The notes under the pieces were generated by a model. It saw nothing but the letters and a program-made list of their open reading frames with translations, was not told the origin of the DNA and ran no database searches. From contig NZ_JOGB01000016.1 in assembly GCF_000719335.1 (NCBI RefSeq), forward strand, positions 62,001 through 126,000: 64,000 nt of DNA, in the 5' to 3' direction. This DNA comes from Streptomyces sp. NRRL S-87. Its GTDB lineage: Bacteria > Actinomycetota > Actinomycetes > Streptomycetales > Streptomycetaceae. Within the stretch, counting starts at the first letter, position 1. The number at the start of each line of letters is the position of its first letter. Both the position numbers and the translations under genes were made by a program. Below, piece after piece: positions 1-8,221 of this stretch.

Positions 1-295
1 CCAACCCGTCCTGCGGGAGCAGGTCGAGGAACACCTTGAGCAGACCGGAGTACGAGGCCTTGTAGACGGGGGTCGCCACGATGATCCCGTCGGCCTCGGC
101 CACGGCGGAGACCGCTTCCCGGATGCCGTCGGCGTCGGCGCGCGCGGCCAGCAGGTCGGCGGCGGGCAGGTCCCGTACGGCGAGGTGGGAGGCGGCGAAC
201 CCGCCGAGGTGGAGGCGGTCGACCACGAGGTCCGCGACGAGCGCGGTGCGGGAGGTGGTGGAGGGGCTGGCGGACAGGGCGAGGAGCTGGGGCAC
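1..295 (-). CDS. NADPH-dependent FMN reductase (SsuE/MsuE-like), C-terminus outside window
   Basis: Only the first 98 residues are in the window; the gene runs off the left edge. The GTG start at 295 is preceded by GGGAG. Residues 5-17 (ALSASPSTTSRT) form the flavodoxin-like phosphate-binding loop, and residues 75-84 (TPVYKASYSG) are the conserved TPxYxxSxSG motif of the SsuE family. Such enzymes use NAD(P)H to make free FMNH2 for two-component monooxygenases in the cytosol. It lies 76 bp downstream of the TauD-type dioxygenase on the same strand and close to four FMNH2-consuming LLM enzymes, so I infer it supplies them with reduced flavin. The substrate nucleotide (NADH or NADPH) cannot be told from this fragment. 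Confidence 0.85.
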   Translation of the reverse strand, partial: MPQLLALSASPSTTSRTALVADLVVDRLHLGGFAASHLAVRDLPAADLLAARADADGIREAVSAVAEADGIIVATPVYKASYSGLLKVFLDLLPQDGL

Positions 296-371
296 GGGTT
301 CTCCCTTGGGGGGCGGGGCGCGGGCCCGGCCGGCGGCGGTACGGGCGTCCCGGCCGGGCCCGCGGAGGTGG

Positions 372-1361
372 TCAGGCGGCGGCCGGCGCCGAGGCGCCGG
401 ACGGGAGGCCGAACGGCGGGTCGGGCACGGTGGCGGGCTCCAGCAGGCGGGACTGCGCGCCGTCCACCCCGACCGGTACGTCGCCGTCGACGGTCACCCG
501 GCGCAGCTTGCGGTCGTGGGCGTCGGAGTCGTCGACGCCGTAGTGCTGGGTGGCGCGGTTGTCCCAGATGGCCACGTCACCCGGCTGCCACTGCCAGCGG
601 ACCGTGTTCTCGGGCAGCTCGACGTGGGCCTGGAAGAGGTCGAGCAGGGCCCGGGAGTCGCGACCGGTGAGTCCCGCGATGCGCTGGACGAAGTTGCCGA
701 GGAGCAGCGTCCGCTCCCCGGTCTCGGGGTGCACGCGGACGACCGGGTGCTCGGTGCGGTAGACGGTGGACGTGAAGACGTCGCGGTACTGGGCGAGGAG
801 CTCGGGGGCCGCACCGGGCTTGAGGGCCGCGTAGTCGTACTCGTTGGTGTGGGCCGCGCGCAGGCCGTCGGCGAGGGTGCGCAGTGGCTCCGGGAGGTTC
901 TCGTAGGCGGTGGCGGTGTTGGCCCACAGCGTGTCGCCGCCGTACGGGGGGATGGTCACGGCCCGCAGGATCGAGAAGGCGGGGTAGGCGGGGACGAAGG
1001 TGACGTCGGTGTGCCACTGGTTGGCGCGGGCGCCGTGGTCGGAGTCGATGCCGAGGGAGTAGCGGCCGTCGGCGGCGGGGACCGTGGGGTGCGCGACGGG
1101 GGTGCCGAGCAGCTGGGCGAATCCCTCGTGGGTCTCCTCGTCGAGGTGGTGCTGGCCCCGGAAGAAGACGACCTTGTGCTGCAGGAGTGCGGTGCGGACG
1201 GCGTCGACGGCCGCCGCGTCGAGGTCCGGGCCGAGCTTCACGTCGCCGATCACGGCGCCGATGCGGCCGCCGAGCTTCGTCACGGTCGGGGTGGGCGAGC
1301 CGGGGGTCGCGGCGGCGGGGGTGGCGGGTGCGGCGGCGGGGGTGGTGGGTGCGGAGGTCAT
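372..1361 (-). CDS. TauD/TfdA-family 2-oxoglutarate-dependent dioxygenase
   Basis: A 329-residue protein of the Fe(II)/2-oxoglutarate dioxygenase family that typically oxidises taurine, alkylsulfonates or alkyl sulfates to release sulfite or sulfate. The facial triad is visible as H117-x-D119 (WHTDVTF) and H273 (ATQHYGV), with the 2-oxoglutarate-binding arginine at R287/R288. I chose the ATG at 1361, which has AAAGGG upstream, over longer in-frame starts: everything before it lacks homology and the family begins near residue 27 ([11 protein letters not shown]). The first 26 residues are an Ala/Pro/Thr-rich leader with no signal-peptide character. The gene is followed by the FMN reductase and is divergent from the ROK regulator, consistent with sulfur-starvation control. 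Exact sulfonate substrate is unknown. Confidence 0.88.
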   Translation of the reverse strand: MTSAPTTPAAAPATPAAATPGSPTPTVTKLGGRIGAVIGDVKLGPDLDAAAVDAVRTALLQHKVVFFRGQHHLDEETHEGFAQLLGTPVAHPTVPAADGRYSLGIDSDHGARANQWHTDVTFVPAYPAFSILRAVTIPPYGGDTLWANTATAYENLPEPLRTLADGLRAAHTNEYDYAALKPGAAPELLAQYRDVFTSTVYRTEHPVVRVHPETGERTLLLGNFVQRIAGLTGRDSRALLDLFQAHVELPENTVRWQWQPGDVAIWDNRATQHYGVDDSDAHDRKLRRVTVDGDVPVGVDGAQSRLLEPATVPDPPFGLPSGASAPAAA

Positions 1362-1533
1362 GACGGACGCCCTTTCGGAATTCTTTTCGCAGCGGAAGGA
1401 ATGCGGGTGCGACGCGTCCCCCGCCCGGAGGACGGACGGGTGGGAGCGGGGGACTGGCGGGGAGGATGGCCGAAACGAGGTGGCCATGGCCGGGAGCGTG
1501 TCAGCGCCGAACAGGGCGGTCAAGGGAGGCCGG

Positions 1534-1561
1534 TTGACGCGCAACAATCGACGGATACCCT
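1534..1561 (+). promoter_or_regulatory. Candidate sigma-HrdB-type promoter for the ROK regulator
   Basis: TTGACG at 1534-1539 and TACCCT at 1556-1561 are separated by 16 bp. The implied transcript would have a 5' UTR of about 155 nt before the GTG at 1724. One GCGCAACA octamer (1539-1546) overlaps the spacer, so a repressor bound there would block transcription. Confidence 0.4.
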
Positions 1562-1689
1562 CGTGCCGGACCGCCCCGGGAGGCTCGCGCACCGGCCCTG
1601 ACCAGGGGCGTCCATGAGCGGTGGGCAAGCCCCCGGGCCGGTCCCGAGCCCGGTCCGGCAGCCTCCGGACGGCCCGGGAATTCACGCCG

Positions 1690-1707
1690 GCGCAACAACG
1701 CGCAACA
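1690..1707 (+). promoter_or_regulatory. Candidate operator: GCGCAACA repeats one helical turn apart
   Basis: GCGCAACA occurs at 1690-1697 and again at 1700-1707, exactly 10 bp apart, just before the ribosome-binding site of the ROK gene; a third copy is at 1539-1546 inside the putative promoter. Direct repeats in helical phase next to a regulator gene suggest a binding site for the regulator itself. This is inferred from pattern only. Confidence 0.35.
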
Positions 1708-1723
1708 CAGCGGGAGGAAATCC

Positions 1724-3025
1724 GTGACACTCGGCTCGCCCGGCACCCACGCGACCGCGGCCCCGGCCCACCCGGCCACGCCTGCGGCGCACCCGGCCGG
1801 GCCCCCTGCGACCGGCGACGGCAGACGGGAGGCGAACGCGGCCACCGTACTGCGCACCGTCCTCGCCGAGGGTCCGATCGCGCGCGGGGCGATCGCCCGC
1901 AGCTGCGGGCTGAGCCCCGCGGCCGTCTCGCGCCAGTGCACCGAGCTCCTCCGGCTCGGCCTGGTGCGGGAGTTGCCCGAGCTCGCCGCGCGCGCCGGAG
2001 TGGGCCGCCCGCAGATGCCGCTGGACCTGCACACCGGCGACGTGGGCGGACCGGTCGCGGGGGCGCTGCACATCGGCGTGCCCGGCTCCACGCTCGGCGT
2101 GGTGGACCTGCGGGGGCGGGTGCTGGAGCGCCGGGTGGTCTGGCACGAGGACCTTCCCGCGGACCGCGTCCCCGGCCGCGTCGCCGACGAACTCCTGCTC
2201 CTGCTGGACGAGTCGGCGCGCGAGCGGCCCGTGCTCGGCGTCGGCGCCGCCGTCGGCCGCTGGGTGCGGCCCTCCGACGGCGTGGTCGTCCGGCACGACG
2301 CGCTCGGCTGGTACGACCGGCCGCTCGCGGCCGAGTTGGAGGAACGCCTGGGGCTGCCGGTACGACTCGACAACCACGCCCGCGCAGTGGCCCAGTCGGA
2401 GATCCTCTTCGGCCGGCCCGGGGCCCGGCGCAGCCTGGTCCACCTGTTCGTCGGCAACGTCGTGGACGCCGCCTTCGGCACGGCCGGCGTGATCCATCAG
2501 GGCCCCGGGGCGGCCGCGGGCGACGTCGCCCACCTGCCGGTTCCGGGGTCGGACACCCCCTGCGCCTGCGGCCGCACGGGGTGTCTCGGCGCCACCGCCT
2601 CCGACACCGCCGTCGCGGCCGAGGCCGTCCGGCGCGGCATCGTCGACGTGCCCCGGATGGCCACGCTGTTGGCCGCCGCGGAGGCCGGGCACGACGGGGC
2701 GGCGGGCCTCCTGCGGGAACGGGCGCGGGCGGTGGGACGCGCGGTGGCGCTCCTGCTGGACGTGTTCAACCCGGACCTCGTCGTGGTCACCGAGCAGTCG
2801 CTGCTGGCCGACCCCGGCTACCTCGCCGAGCTCCGCAGCTCGGCCCTGGAGCACTCACGGGTGTGCGACGACCCGGACCGCATCGTCCCGCCCCACGCGG
2901 GTCCGGACGTCCTGGCCGCCGCCTCCGCGACCGTCCTCCTCCACCCCCTCTTCGCCGCCCCCACCCGCACCACCCCGTTCACGGTCCCCGGCCCGGCGTC
3001 TCACCCTGCGGGCACCCGTCGTTGA
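1724..3025 (+). CDS. ROK-family transcriptional regulator (kinase site lost)
   Basis: A 433-residue protein starting at GTG 1724 behind GGGAGGAAA. Residues 36-96 form a MarR-like winged helix-turn-helix ([19 protein letters not shown]), followed by a ROK actin-like fold. The ROK zinc site is kept (H270, C280-x-C282, C287 in CACGRTGC). The sugar-kinase aspartate of the NDAN motif is replaced by histidine (H218, DNHARAV) and the ATP-binding glycine loop is degenerate ([11 protein letters not shown]), so it should be a regulator, not a kinase. It sits divergently from tauD and immediately upstream of the importer/monooxygenase operon, whose -35 box overlaps its stop codon. I infer it controls this sulfur locus. 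The first 35 residues are a low-complexity extension. Confidence 0.85.
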   Translation: MTLGSPGTHATAAPAHPATPAAHPAGPPATGDGRREANAATVLRTVLAEGPIARGAIARSCGLSPAAVSRQCTELLRLGLVRELPELAARAGVGRPQMPLDLHTGDVGGPVAGALHIGVPGSTLGVVDLRGRVLERRVVWHEDLPADRVPGRVADELLLLLDESARERPVLGVGAAVGRWVRPSDGVVVRHDALGWYDRPLAAELEERLGLPVRLDNHARAVAQSEILFGRPGARRSLVHLFVGNVVDAAFGTAGVIHQGPGAAAGDVAHLPVPGSDTPCACGRTGCLGATASDTAVAAEAVRRGIVDVPRMATLLAAAEAGHDGAAGLLRERARAVGRAVALLLDVFNPDLVVVTEQSLLADPGYLAELRSSALEHSRVCDDPDRIVPPHAGPDVLAAASATVLLHPLFAAPTRTTPFTVPGPASHPAGTRR

Positions 3026-3051
3026 CAGGTCCGGGCGGAGCCGCCTACGGT
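3022..3051 (+). promoter_or_regulatory. Strong promoter TTGACA-N18-TACGGT for the leader/importer operon
   Basis: TTGACA (3022-3027) and TACGGT (3046-3051) are spaced by 18 bp, a near-consensus housekeeping Streptomyces promoter. The -35 hexamer contains the TGA stop of the ROK gene. Transcription should start about 7 bp after the -10, i.e. around 3058-3061, coinciding with the ATG of the leader peptide at 3061, which has no ribosome-binding site: a leaderless mRNA is predicted. Confidence 0.7.
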
Positions 3052-3060
3052 CCGGGCACT

Positions 3061-3150
3061 ATGGCGACGTACTCGAACCGCCCCGTGGACCTGCTGCGCG
3101 TCAGCAGCGCGCTGTGTCGCGCTCCGCGCCGCGCCCGCCTCCTGGGCTGA
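3061..3150 (+). CDS. Short sulfur-operon leader peptide (29 aa)
   Basis: A 29-codon ORF beginning exactly at the predicted transcription start. Its core, RVSSALC at residues 13-19, matches the R-x-SSA-x-C signature of the small putative leader peptides found in front of sulfur-assimilation operons in Streptomyces; the single Cys codon (TGT, residue 19) is followed by an Arg-rich tail. In actinobacteria, leader peptides with cysteine codons are known to let ribosome stalling under cysteine limitation raise expression of downstream sulfur genes. It lies 90 bp before the ABC permease. The peptide sequence and promoter are seen; the attenuation role is inferred. There is no upstream Shine-Dalgarno sequence. 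Confidence 0.75.
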   Translation: MATYSNRPVDLLRVSSALCRAPRRARLLG

Positions 3151-3240
3151 CGTCCACCGCCTCGCGGCCCGCCGCGAGCGCCCCCTTCTTCCCCCTGCCC
3201 GCCGCGGCCCCCGTGTGCCCGGGCAGGTCCTGGAGCACCC

Positions 3241-4137
3241 GTGAGCGAACTGCTCGGCTCCGCCGCGCCCCCGGGCGCGGCCGACGCCCCTGCCCCGTCC
3301 CCGCCCGCCCAGCGCGTGCTGCCGCTGAGGCGCCCCGGCCGCTGGGCAGCCGCCGCCCTCGTCCTCGTCGTGGTCGCCCAGATCGGCCACGGCCTGGTGA
3401 CCAACCCCTTCTTCCAGTGGGACCGCTTCCCCTACTGGTTCGTCCGCCCGGTGGTGGTCGACGGCCTGCTGATCACCCTTCAGGTGGCCGCCCTCAGCGG
3501 CCTGTTCGGCCTCGCCGGCGGCATCGCGCTGGCCCTCGCCCGGCTGTCGGCGAACCCCGTCCTGCGGGCGGTGAGCTGGACGTACGTCTGGCTCTTCCGC
3601 TCCGTCCCGCTCATCGTGGTGCTGCTGTTCCTGTACAACCTCAGCGCCCTGTATCCCACGCTGAGCATCGGCATCCCGTTCGGCCCGGAGTTCGCCCGGT
3701 TCGACGAGGCCGAGCTCGCCACCGACCTGGCGGTGGCCGTGACCGGGCTCGGTCTCACGGAGGCCGCGTACGCCGCCGAGGTGGTCCGGGCCGGCATCCT
3801 CTCCGTGGACGGCGGCCAGTACGAGGCGGCGGCCGCGCTCGGCCTGCCGCGCCGCTACCGCTTCACCCGGATCGTGTTCCCGCAAGCGCTCCGCGCCATC
3901 GTGCCCTCGTACGTCAACCAGCTGATCGGCCTGGTCAAGGCCACCTCGCTGGTGTTCTACGTGTCCCTGCTCGACCTGTTCGGTGCGGTGCAGAGCATGG
4001 CCGCGACCTACCCCGGCGACGTGGTGCCGCTGCTGCTGGTCGCCACGGTCTGGTACGTGCTGCTCACCAGCGTCGTCTCCGTCGTCCAGTACTACGTCGA
4101 GCGCCACTACGCGCGCGGCGCGAAGGAGGGGCGATGA
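3241..4137 (+). CDS. Polar amino-acid-type ABC importer, permease subunit
   Basis: 298 residues, GTG start at 3241. The protein has an N-terminal membrane segment (about 34-53), then the five-helix BPD_transp_1 core (about 72-290). The EAA loop that docks the ATPase is clear at 195-214 (EAAAALGLPRR...). It belongs to the His/Glu/Gln/Arg/cystine permease family (HisM/YxeN type), which imports amino acids including cystine and S-substituted cysteines. There is only one permease gene, so it probably works as a homodimer. The stop overlaps the ATPase start (ATGA, 4134-4137), indicating translational coupling. Given the leader peptide and flavin monooxygenases, a sulfur-containing amino acid is the likely substrate. 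Confidence 0.9.
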   Translation: MSELLGSAAPPGAADAPAPSPPAQRVLPLRRPGRWAAAALVLVVVAQIGHGLVTNPFFQWDRFPYWFVRPVVVDGLLITLQVAALSGLFGLAGGIALALARLSANPVLRAVSWTYVWLFRSVPLIVVLLFLYNLSALYPTLSIGIPFGPEFARFDEAELATDLAVAVTGLGLTEAAYAAEVVRAGILSVDGGQYEAAAALGLPRRYRFTRIVFPQALRAIVPSYVNQLIGLVKATSLVFYVSLLDLFGAVQSMAATYPGDVVPLLLVATVWYVLLTSVVSVVQYYVERHYARGAKEGR

Positions 4138-4919
4138 GCACCCCGGACATCGAGGTGAGCACCCCGGCCGTCGAAGTGCACGACGTGCACAAGTCCTTCG
4201 GCGACCGGCGGGTCCTGGCCGGGGTGTCGCTGACCGTGCGGCCGGGCGAGGTGACCGCGGTCCTCGGCCCCTCGGGGTCGGGCAAGTCGACCCTGCTGCG
4301 CGTGATCAACCACTTGGAGAGGCCCGAGGCAGGGTACGTCTCCGTGGGCGGCGAACTGATCGGCGTGCGCCGGCACGGCGCGCACCTGAAGGAGCTCAGC
4401 GAGCGCGCCCTGCTCGTCCAGCGCGGCCGGATCGGCTTCGTCTTCCAGAACTTCAACCTGTTCCCGCACCTGACGGTGCTCGACAACGTGGCCGCCGCCC
4501 CCGTCGCCACCGGGCGGCTGCGCAAGCCGGAGGCCCAGGAGCTGGCCCGTTCGCTGCTGGCGCGGGTGGGCCTGGCCGACCGGACCGGGGCGTACCCCCG
4601 GCAGTTGTCCGGAGGGCAGCAGCAGCGGGTGGCCATCGCCCGGGCGCTGGCCCTACGCCCCGAGGTGATCCTCTTCGACGAGCCGACCTCGGCCCTGGAC
4701 CCCGAGCTGGTCGGTGAGGTGCTCTCCGTCATCAAGGACCTGGCCACGGGCGGAACCACGCTGGTCATCGTGACCCACGAGATCGGGTTCGCCCGGGAGG
4801 TGGCCGACCGGGTCGTCTTCCTGGACGGCGGCCGGATCGTGGAGCAGGGCCCGCCGCACGAGGTGCTGGACCGGCCCCGGCACGCACGCACGCGGGAGTT
4901 CCTGAGCCGGGTGCTCTGA
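4134..4919 (+). CDS. Polar amino-acid-type ABC importer, ATP-binding subunit
   Basis: 261 residues. Walker A GPSGSGKST (45-53), Q-loop FQNFNLFPH (104-112), signature LSGGQ (158-162), Walker B VILFDE (178-183) and the switch histidine (VTHEIGFA) are all intact. FQNFNLFPHLTVLDN is typical of the GlnQ/HisP group. Translation starts at ATG 4134, overlapping the permease stop by four bases behind AAGGAGGGG; longer in-frame starts upstream lie in the permease gene and are rejected. The protein should power uptake through the preceding permease with the lipoprotein encoded 79 bp downstream. Confidence 0.93.
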   Translation: MSTPDIEVSTPAVEVHDVHKSFGDRRVLAGVSLTVRPGEVTAVLGPSGSGKSTLLRVINHLERPEAGYVSVGGELIGVRRHGAHLKELSERALLVQRGRIGFVFQNFNLFPHLTVLDNVAAAPVATGRLRKPEAQELARSLLARVGLADRTGAYPRQLSGGQQQRVAIARALALRPEVILFDEPTSALDPELVGEVLSVIKDLATGGTTLVIVTHEIGFAREVADRVVFLDGGRIVEQGPPHEVLDRPRHARTREFLSRVL

Positions 4920-4998
4920 ACGCCCGCCCCTCCCCCGCTCCCCTCCCCCTCTTCTTCATCCCACCCCGTCATCACCCCCTCTGCGAGAAGGAACCGCC

Positions 4999-6030
4999 AT
5001 GCCCCGTCTGCCGCTGCGCTCCCGCTTCGTGCGGGCGCTCACCGCTGCCACCGCCGCCGGCACGCTCGCCGCCCTCCTGTCCGGCTGCGGCGGGGAGAGC
5101 GCCGCGGCCGGGTCCTCGGCCGGCCCGGGCGACGGCCCGGGGACGGTCACCGTCGGGGCGCTGTCCAACGGCGCGGCCCGGCAGACCCGGCTGTCCGTGA
5201 CCTCCGTGGCCGCCCTCCGTGCCGAACTCCCCAAGTCCGTGCGGGACAAGGGCGAGCTCGTCATCGGCGTGGGCGCTCTGCCCGCCGGGTTCGCGCCGCT
5301 GGCGTACATCGGCAGTGACCAGAAGACCCTCACCGGAGCCGAGCCGGACCTCGGGCGGCTCGTGGCGGCCGTGCTGGGGCTGGATCCGGTGGTGCGCAAC
5401 TCCACGTGGGAGAACCTGTTCGTCGGCATCGACAGCGGCAAGGTCGACGTGGCCTTCTCCAACGTCACCGACACCGAGGAGCGCAAGCGCAAGTACGAGT
5501 TCGCCTCGTACCGGCAGGACAACCTCGCGTTCGAGGTCCTGAAGAGCAGCACCTGGGAGTTCGCCGGGGACTACCGCAACCTCGCGGGCCGCACCGTGGC
5601 CGTCAGTCGGGGCACCAACCAGGAGAAGATCCTGCTGGAGTGGCAGGCCCGGCTGAAGTCCGAGGGCAAGGTCCTCACCGTCAAGACCTACCCCGACACC
5701 AACAGCACCTACCTGGCGCTCAGCGGCCGGAAGATCGACGCCTCGTTCGGCCCGAACCCGGCCATCGCCTACCACATCACCCAGACCGCGCACAGCGCCT
5801 CGCCCACCCGCAACGCAGGGCGGTACTCCGGGGCGGGCGCCTCGCTGCAGGGCCTGATCGCCGCCACCGCGAAGAAGGACAGCGGGCTGGCCAGGCCCGT
5901 CGCCGACGCCGTCAACCACCTGATCCGGAACGGCCAGTACGCCGCGCTCCTGGCGGCGTGGAACCTCTCGAACGAGGCGGTCACCACCTCCGAGGTCAAC
6001 CCGCCCGGCCTGCCCCTGACCAACTCCTGA
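4999..6030 (+). CDS. ABC importer substrate-binding lipoprotein (amino-acid type)
   Basis: 343 residues, ATG at 4999 behind AGAAGGAA. A basic signal peptide ends in the lipobox LLSGC with the lipidated cysteine at residue 30, so the mature protein is membrane-anchored outside the cell. A flexible Gly/Ser/Ala stretch (31-50) precedes a PBPb-type periplasmic-binding fold (GELVIGVGALPAGFAPLAYI and the D/E-rich DLGRLVAAVLGL region). The family binds polar amino acids, cystine or opines. Encoded with its permease and ATPase, it completes one importer; resemblance to the YxeM/YtmJ group is inferred from operon partners rather than from specificity residues. Confidence 0.88.
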   Translation: MPRLPLRSRFVRALTAATAAGTLAALLSGCGGESAAAGSSAGPGDGPGTVTVGALSNGAARQTRLSVTSVAALRAELPKSVRDKGELVIGVGALPAGFAPLAYIGSDQKTLTGAEPDLGRLVAAVLGLDPVVRNSTWENLFVGIDSGKVDVAFSNVTDTEERKRKYEFASYRQDNLAFEVLKSSTWEFAGDYRNLAGRTVAVSRGTNQEKILLEWQARLKSEGKVLTVKTYPDTNSTYLALSGRKIDASFGPNPAIAYHITQTAHSASPTRNAGRYSGAGASLQGLIAATAKKDSGLARPVADAVNHLIRNGQYAALLAAWNLSNEAVTTSEVNPPGLPLTNS

Positions 6031-6058
6031 CCCCCCATCGCGAACGGAAAGGCTCCCG

Positions 6059-6811
6059 GTGCCCGCGTCCTCCCCGCACGCCGTCCCACCCGTCACCGCC
6101 CACGCCCTCGACAACCCGGTCTGGGCCGCCCTCAGCGGTCCGCACCGCCGCTTCGCGCAGTCCGCGGGCCCGCTCGCGGCCCGATACGCGCCCGACGTGG
6201 CTCCCTTCAACGCACTGGCGGACCCCGCGGACCCGCGGGCCTGGGCCGATCTCGCGGCCCTCGTCGGCCCGGGCGGGACGGCGACCCTGGCGGGACGGTT
6301 CGCGCCGCCCGCCGGCTGGGAGCAGGTCGGGTCCCTGGAAGGCGTGCAGCTCGTGGACGCCGGGGTGCGGGCCGAGCCGGCACCGGAGGCGGTCCCGCTC
6401 GGGCCCGCCGACGTTCCGGAGATCCTGGAACTGATCGCGCTCACCCGGCCGGGGCCGTTCCTGCCGCGGACGGTGGAGCTCGGGACGTACCTCGGCATCC
6501 GGGAGCGGGGGCGGTTGGTGGCGATGGCCGGCGAGCGGCTGCGGCCGCCGGGCTGGACGGAGATCAGCGCGGTGTGCACCCACCCCGACCACCGCGGCCG
6601 GGGGCTGGCGACGCGGCTGGTCCGGGCCGTCGCGGCGGGCATCCGCGAGCGCGGGGACACCCCGTTCCTGCACACCGCGGCCACGAACACCGGGGCGATC
6701 CGGCTCTACGAGTCACTCGGCTTCGCGTTGCGCCGACGCCCGGACTTCCTCGCCGTCCGCGCCACGGGGCGGCCGCCCGCGGCGAGCCACACGACTGCCA
6801 AGTCCTCTTAA
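6059..6811 (+). CDS. GNAT-family N-acetyltransferase
   Basis: 250 residues, GTG at 6059 behind GGAAAGG, 28 bp after the binding protein. The C-terminal half (about 110-240) is an FR47-like GNAT domain; the acetyl-CoA pyrophosphate loop R-x-x-G-x-A is seen at 179-184 (RGRGLA), and YESLGF near residue 220 is the usual terminal GNAT motif. The first 100 residues have no recognised domain. In the Bacillus yxe operon a GNAT N-acetylates S-(2-succino)cysteine before flavin-monooxygenase cleavage. Here the same neighbours occur (importer, NtaA-type monooxygenases), so I infer it acetylates the amino group of an imported S-modified cysteine; the deacetylase is not in the window. Confidence 0.8.
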   Translation: MPASSPHAVPPVTAHALDNPVWAALSGPHRRFAQSAGPLAARYAPDVAPFNALADPADPRAWADLAALVGPGGTATLAGRFAPPAGWEQVGSLEGVQLVDAGVRAEPAPEAVPLGPADVPEILELIALTRPGPFLPRTVELGTYLGIRERGRLVAMAGERLRPPGWTEISAVCTHPDHRGRGLATRLVRAVAAGIRERGDTPFLHTAATNTGAIRLYESLGFALRRRPDFLAVRATGRPPAASHTTAKSS

Positions 6812-6822
6812 CAGTGCGTGCA

Positions 6823-6851
6823 TTGAGTGCGCCCGCCCCGCGCCATAGCGT
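6823..6851 (+). promoter_or_regulatory. Possible internal promoter before the first LLM gene
   Basis: TTGAGT (6823-6828) and TAGCGT (6846-6851) are 17 bp apart and lie 30 bp before the TTG start at 6881, in the 69-bp gap after the acetyltransferase. It could give separate expression of the monooxygenase block. Pattern only. Confidence 0.35.
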
Positions 6852-6880
6852 TTCGAAAAGGGACTGAAAGGGTCGATTCC

Positions 6881-8185
6881 TTGTCGAATTCCGTGCCTGA
6901 CACTGGTACCGCTTCCGCTTCCGCTTCCACCGGCGCTTCCGCTTCCACCGGCGCTTATGCTTCCACCGCCGCTTCCGCGTTCACCTCCGCCGGTCTCCTG
7001 CACCTCGCCGTCGCCCTCGTCGGGGCCGGCTGGCACCCGGCCGCCTGGCGCGAGCCGGGCGCCCGCCCGGACGCCCTGTTCACCGCCGGCTACTGGGCCG
7101 ACCTGGTCGCCGAGGCCGAGCGGGGGCTGCTCGACTTCGTCACCTTCGAGGACTCCCTCGGCCGGCAGTCCTCCGATCCGTCCGGGCCGGACGACCGCAC
7201 CGACCGGGTCAGCGGCCGGCTCGACGCGGTGCTGACCGCGGCCCGCGTGGCACCCCTGACCCGGCACGTCGGGCTGGTTCCGACCGTGGTCGCCACGCAT
7301 ACCGAACCGTTCCACGCGTCCAAGGCCCTCGCGACCCTCGACTACGTGAGCGCCGGCCGCGCCGGGCTGCGCGTCCGGGTGTCGGGCCGCCCCGACGAAG
7401 CCCGGCACTTCGGCCGCCGCAGGTTCCCCGACCCGCGCACCGCCGGCCCCGACACGGCTGCCGGCCGGGAGCTGGCGGCCGGCCTGTTCGCCGAGGCCGC
7501 CGACTACGTCGAGGTCGTCCGCAGGCTGTGGGACAGCTGGGAGGACGACGCGGAGATCCGCGACGTCGCCACCGGCCGGTTCGTCGACCGTGCCAAGCTC
7601 CACTACGTCGACTTCGAGGGCCGGCACTTCAACGTGAAGGGCCCCTCCATCACCCCCCGCCCGCCCCAGGGCCAGCCGCCGGTCAGCGCCCTCGCGCACG
7701 GCCCCGGCACCCATCCGCTCCTGGCCACCTCCACCGACCTGGGCTACCTCACGCCGCGGAACGCCGACGAGGCCCGTACCGCCGTCGCCCAGGTGCGCGC
7801 CGCCCGGACCGCCGCCGGGCGGGCGGGCGAGCCCCTGCACCTCTTCGGCGATCTCGTCGTGTTCCTCGACGCCGAGCCCGGCGCCGCCCGTGCGCGCCTG
7901 GAGCGGCTCGACGCCCGCGCCGGGGAGCCGTACCGCAGTGACGCGAAGGTGTTCGCGGGCACGCCCGCCCAGCTCGCGGACCTGCTCCAGGAATGGCGGG
8001 CGGCCGGCCTGACCGGCTTCCGGCTGCGCCCCGGCGTCCTCGCCCACGACCTGCCGGCCGTCACCCGGGACCTGGTCCCCGAACTGCAGCGGCGGGGCGC
8101 GTTCCGGACCGTGTACGGGGCCCCCACCCTGCGCGGTCTCCTCGGACTGTCCCGTCCGGCCAGCCGCTACGCCACCGCCGTCTGA
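6881..8185 (+). CDS. LLM-class flavin-dependent monooxygenase 1
   Basis: 434 residues from TTG 6881, chosen because GAAAGGG lies about 8 bp upstream; an earlier ATG at 6827 has no ribosome-binding site. After a Ser/Ala/Thr low-complexity leader (about residues 6-35, a near-repeat of the codons for Ala-Ser-Thr-Gly), the TIM-barrel of the bacterial-luciferase superfamily begins (LLHLAVALVGAGWHPAAWRE). FVTFEDS and the ...PSITPRPPQGQPPV loop are typical of the NtaA/YtnJ-like branch. These enzymes use FMNH2 and O2 to cleave C-S or C-N bonds. First of four consecutive LLM genes. Exact substrate unknown. Confidence 0.82.
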   Translation: MSNSVPDTGTASASASTGASASTGAYASTAASAFTSAGLLHLAVALVGAGWHPAAWREPGARPDALFTAGYWADLVAEAERGLLDFVTFEDSLGRQSSDPSGPDDRTDRVSGRLDAVLTAARVAPLTRHVGLVPTVVATHTEPFHASKALATLDYVSAGRAGLRVRVSGRPDEARHFGRRRFPDPRTAGPDTAAGRELAAGLFAEAADYVEVVRRLWDSWEDDAEIRDVATGRFVDRAKLHYVDFEGRHFNVKGPSITPRPPQGQPPVSALAHGPGTHPLLATSTDLGYLTPRNADEARTAVAQVRAARTAAGRAGEPLHLFGDLVVFLDAEPGAARARLERLDARAGEPYRSDAKVFAGTPAQLADLLQEWRAAGLTGFRLRPGVLAHDLPAVTRDLVPELQRRGAFRTVYGAPTLRGLLGLSRPASRYATAV

Positions 8186-8221
8186 GCTCCGCGCAGCGGA
8201 GCGGAAGGGACAGCAGCACCC

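Larger units (their letters stand above)
1362..1723. other. Divergent intergenic region between TauD and ROK genes
   Basis: No gene is supported in these 362 bp. The region holds the divergent promoters: a minus-strand TTGACC (1518-1523, reverse complement) with a poor -10, and a plus-strand TTGACG-N16-TACCCT. Three identical GCGCAACA octamers lie here (see separate entries). Confidence 0.6.

Noticed and set aside
3114..4133. ATPase ORF extending 340 codons upstream of 4134
   Set aside because: The upstream part is out-of-frame with the permease gene and Pro/Arg-rich; the ATGA junction with a strong ribosome-binding site is the true start.
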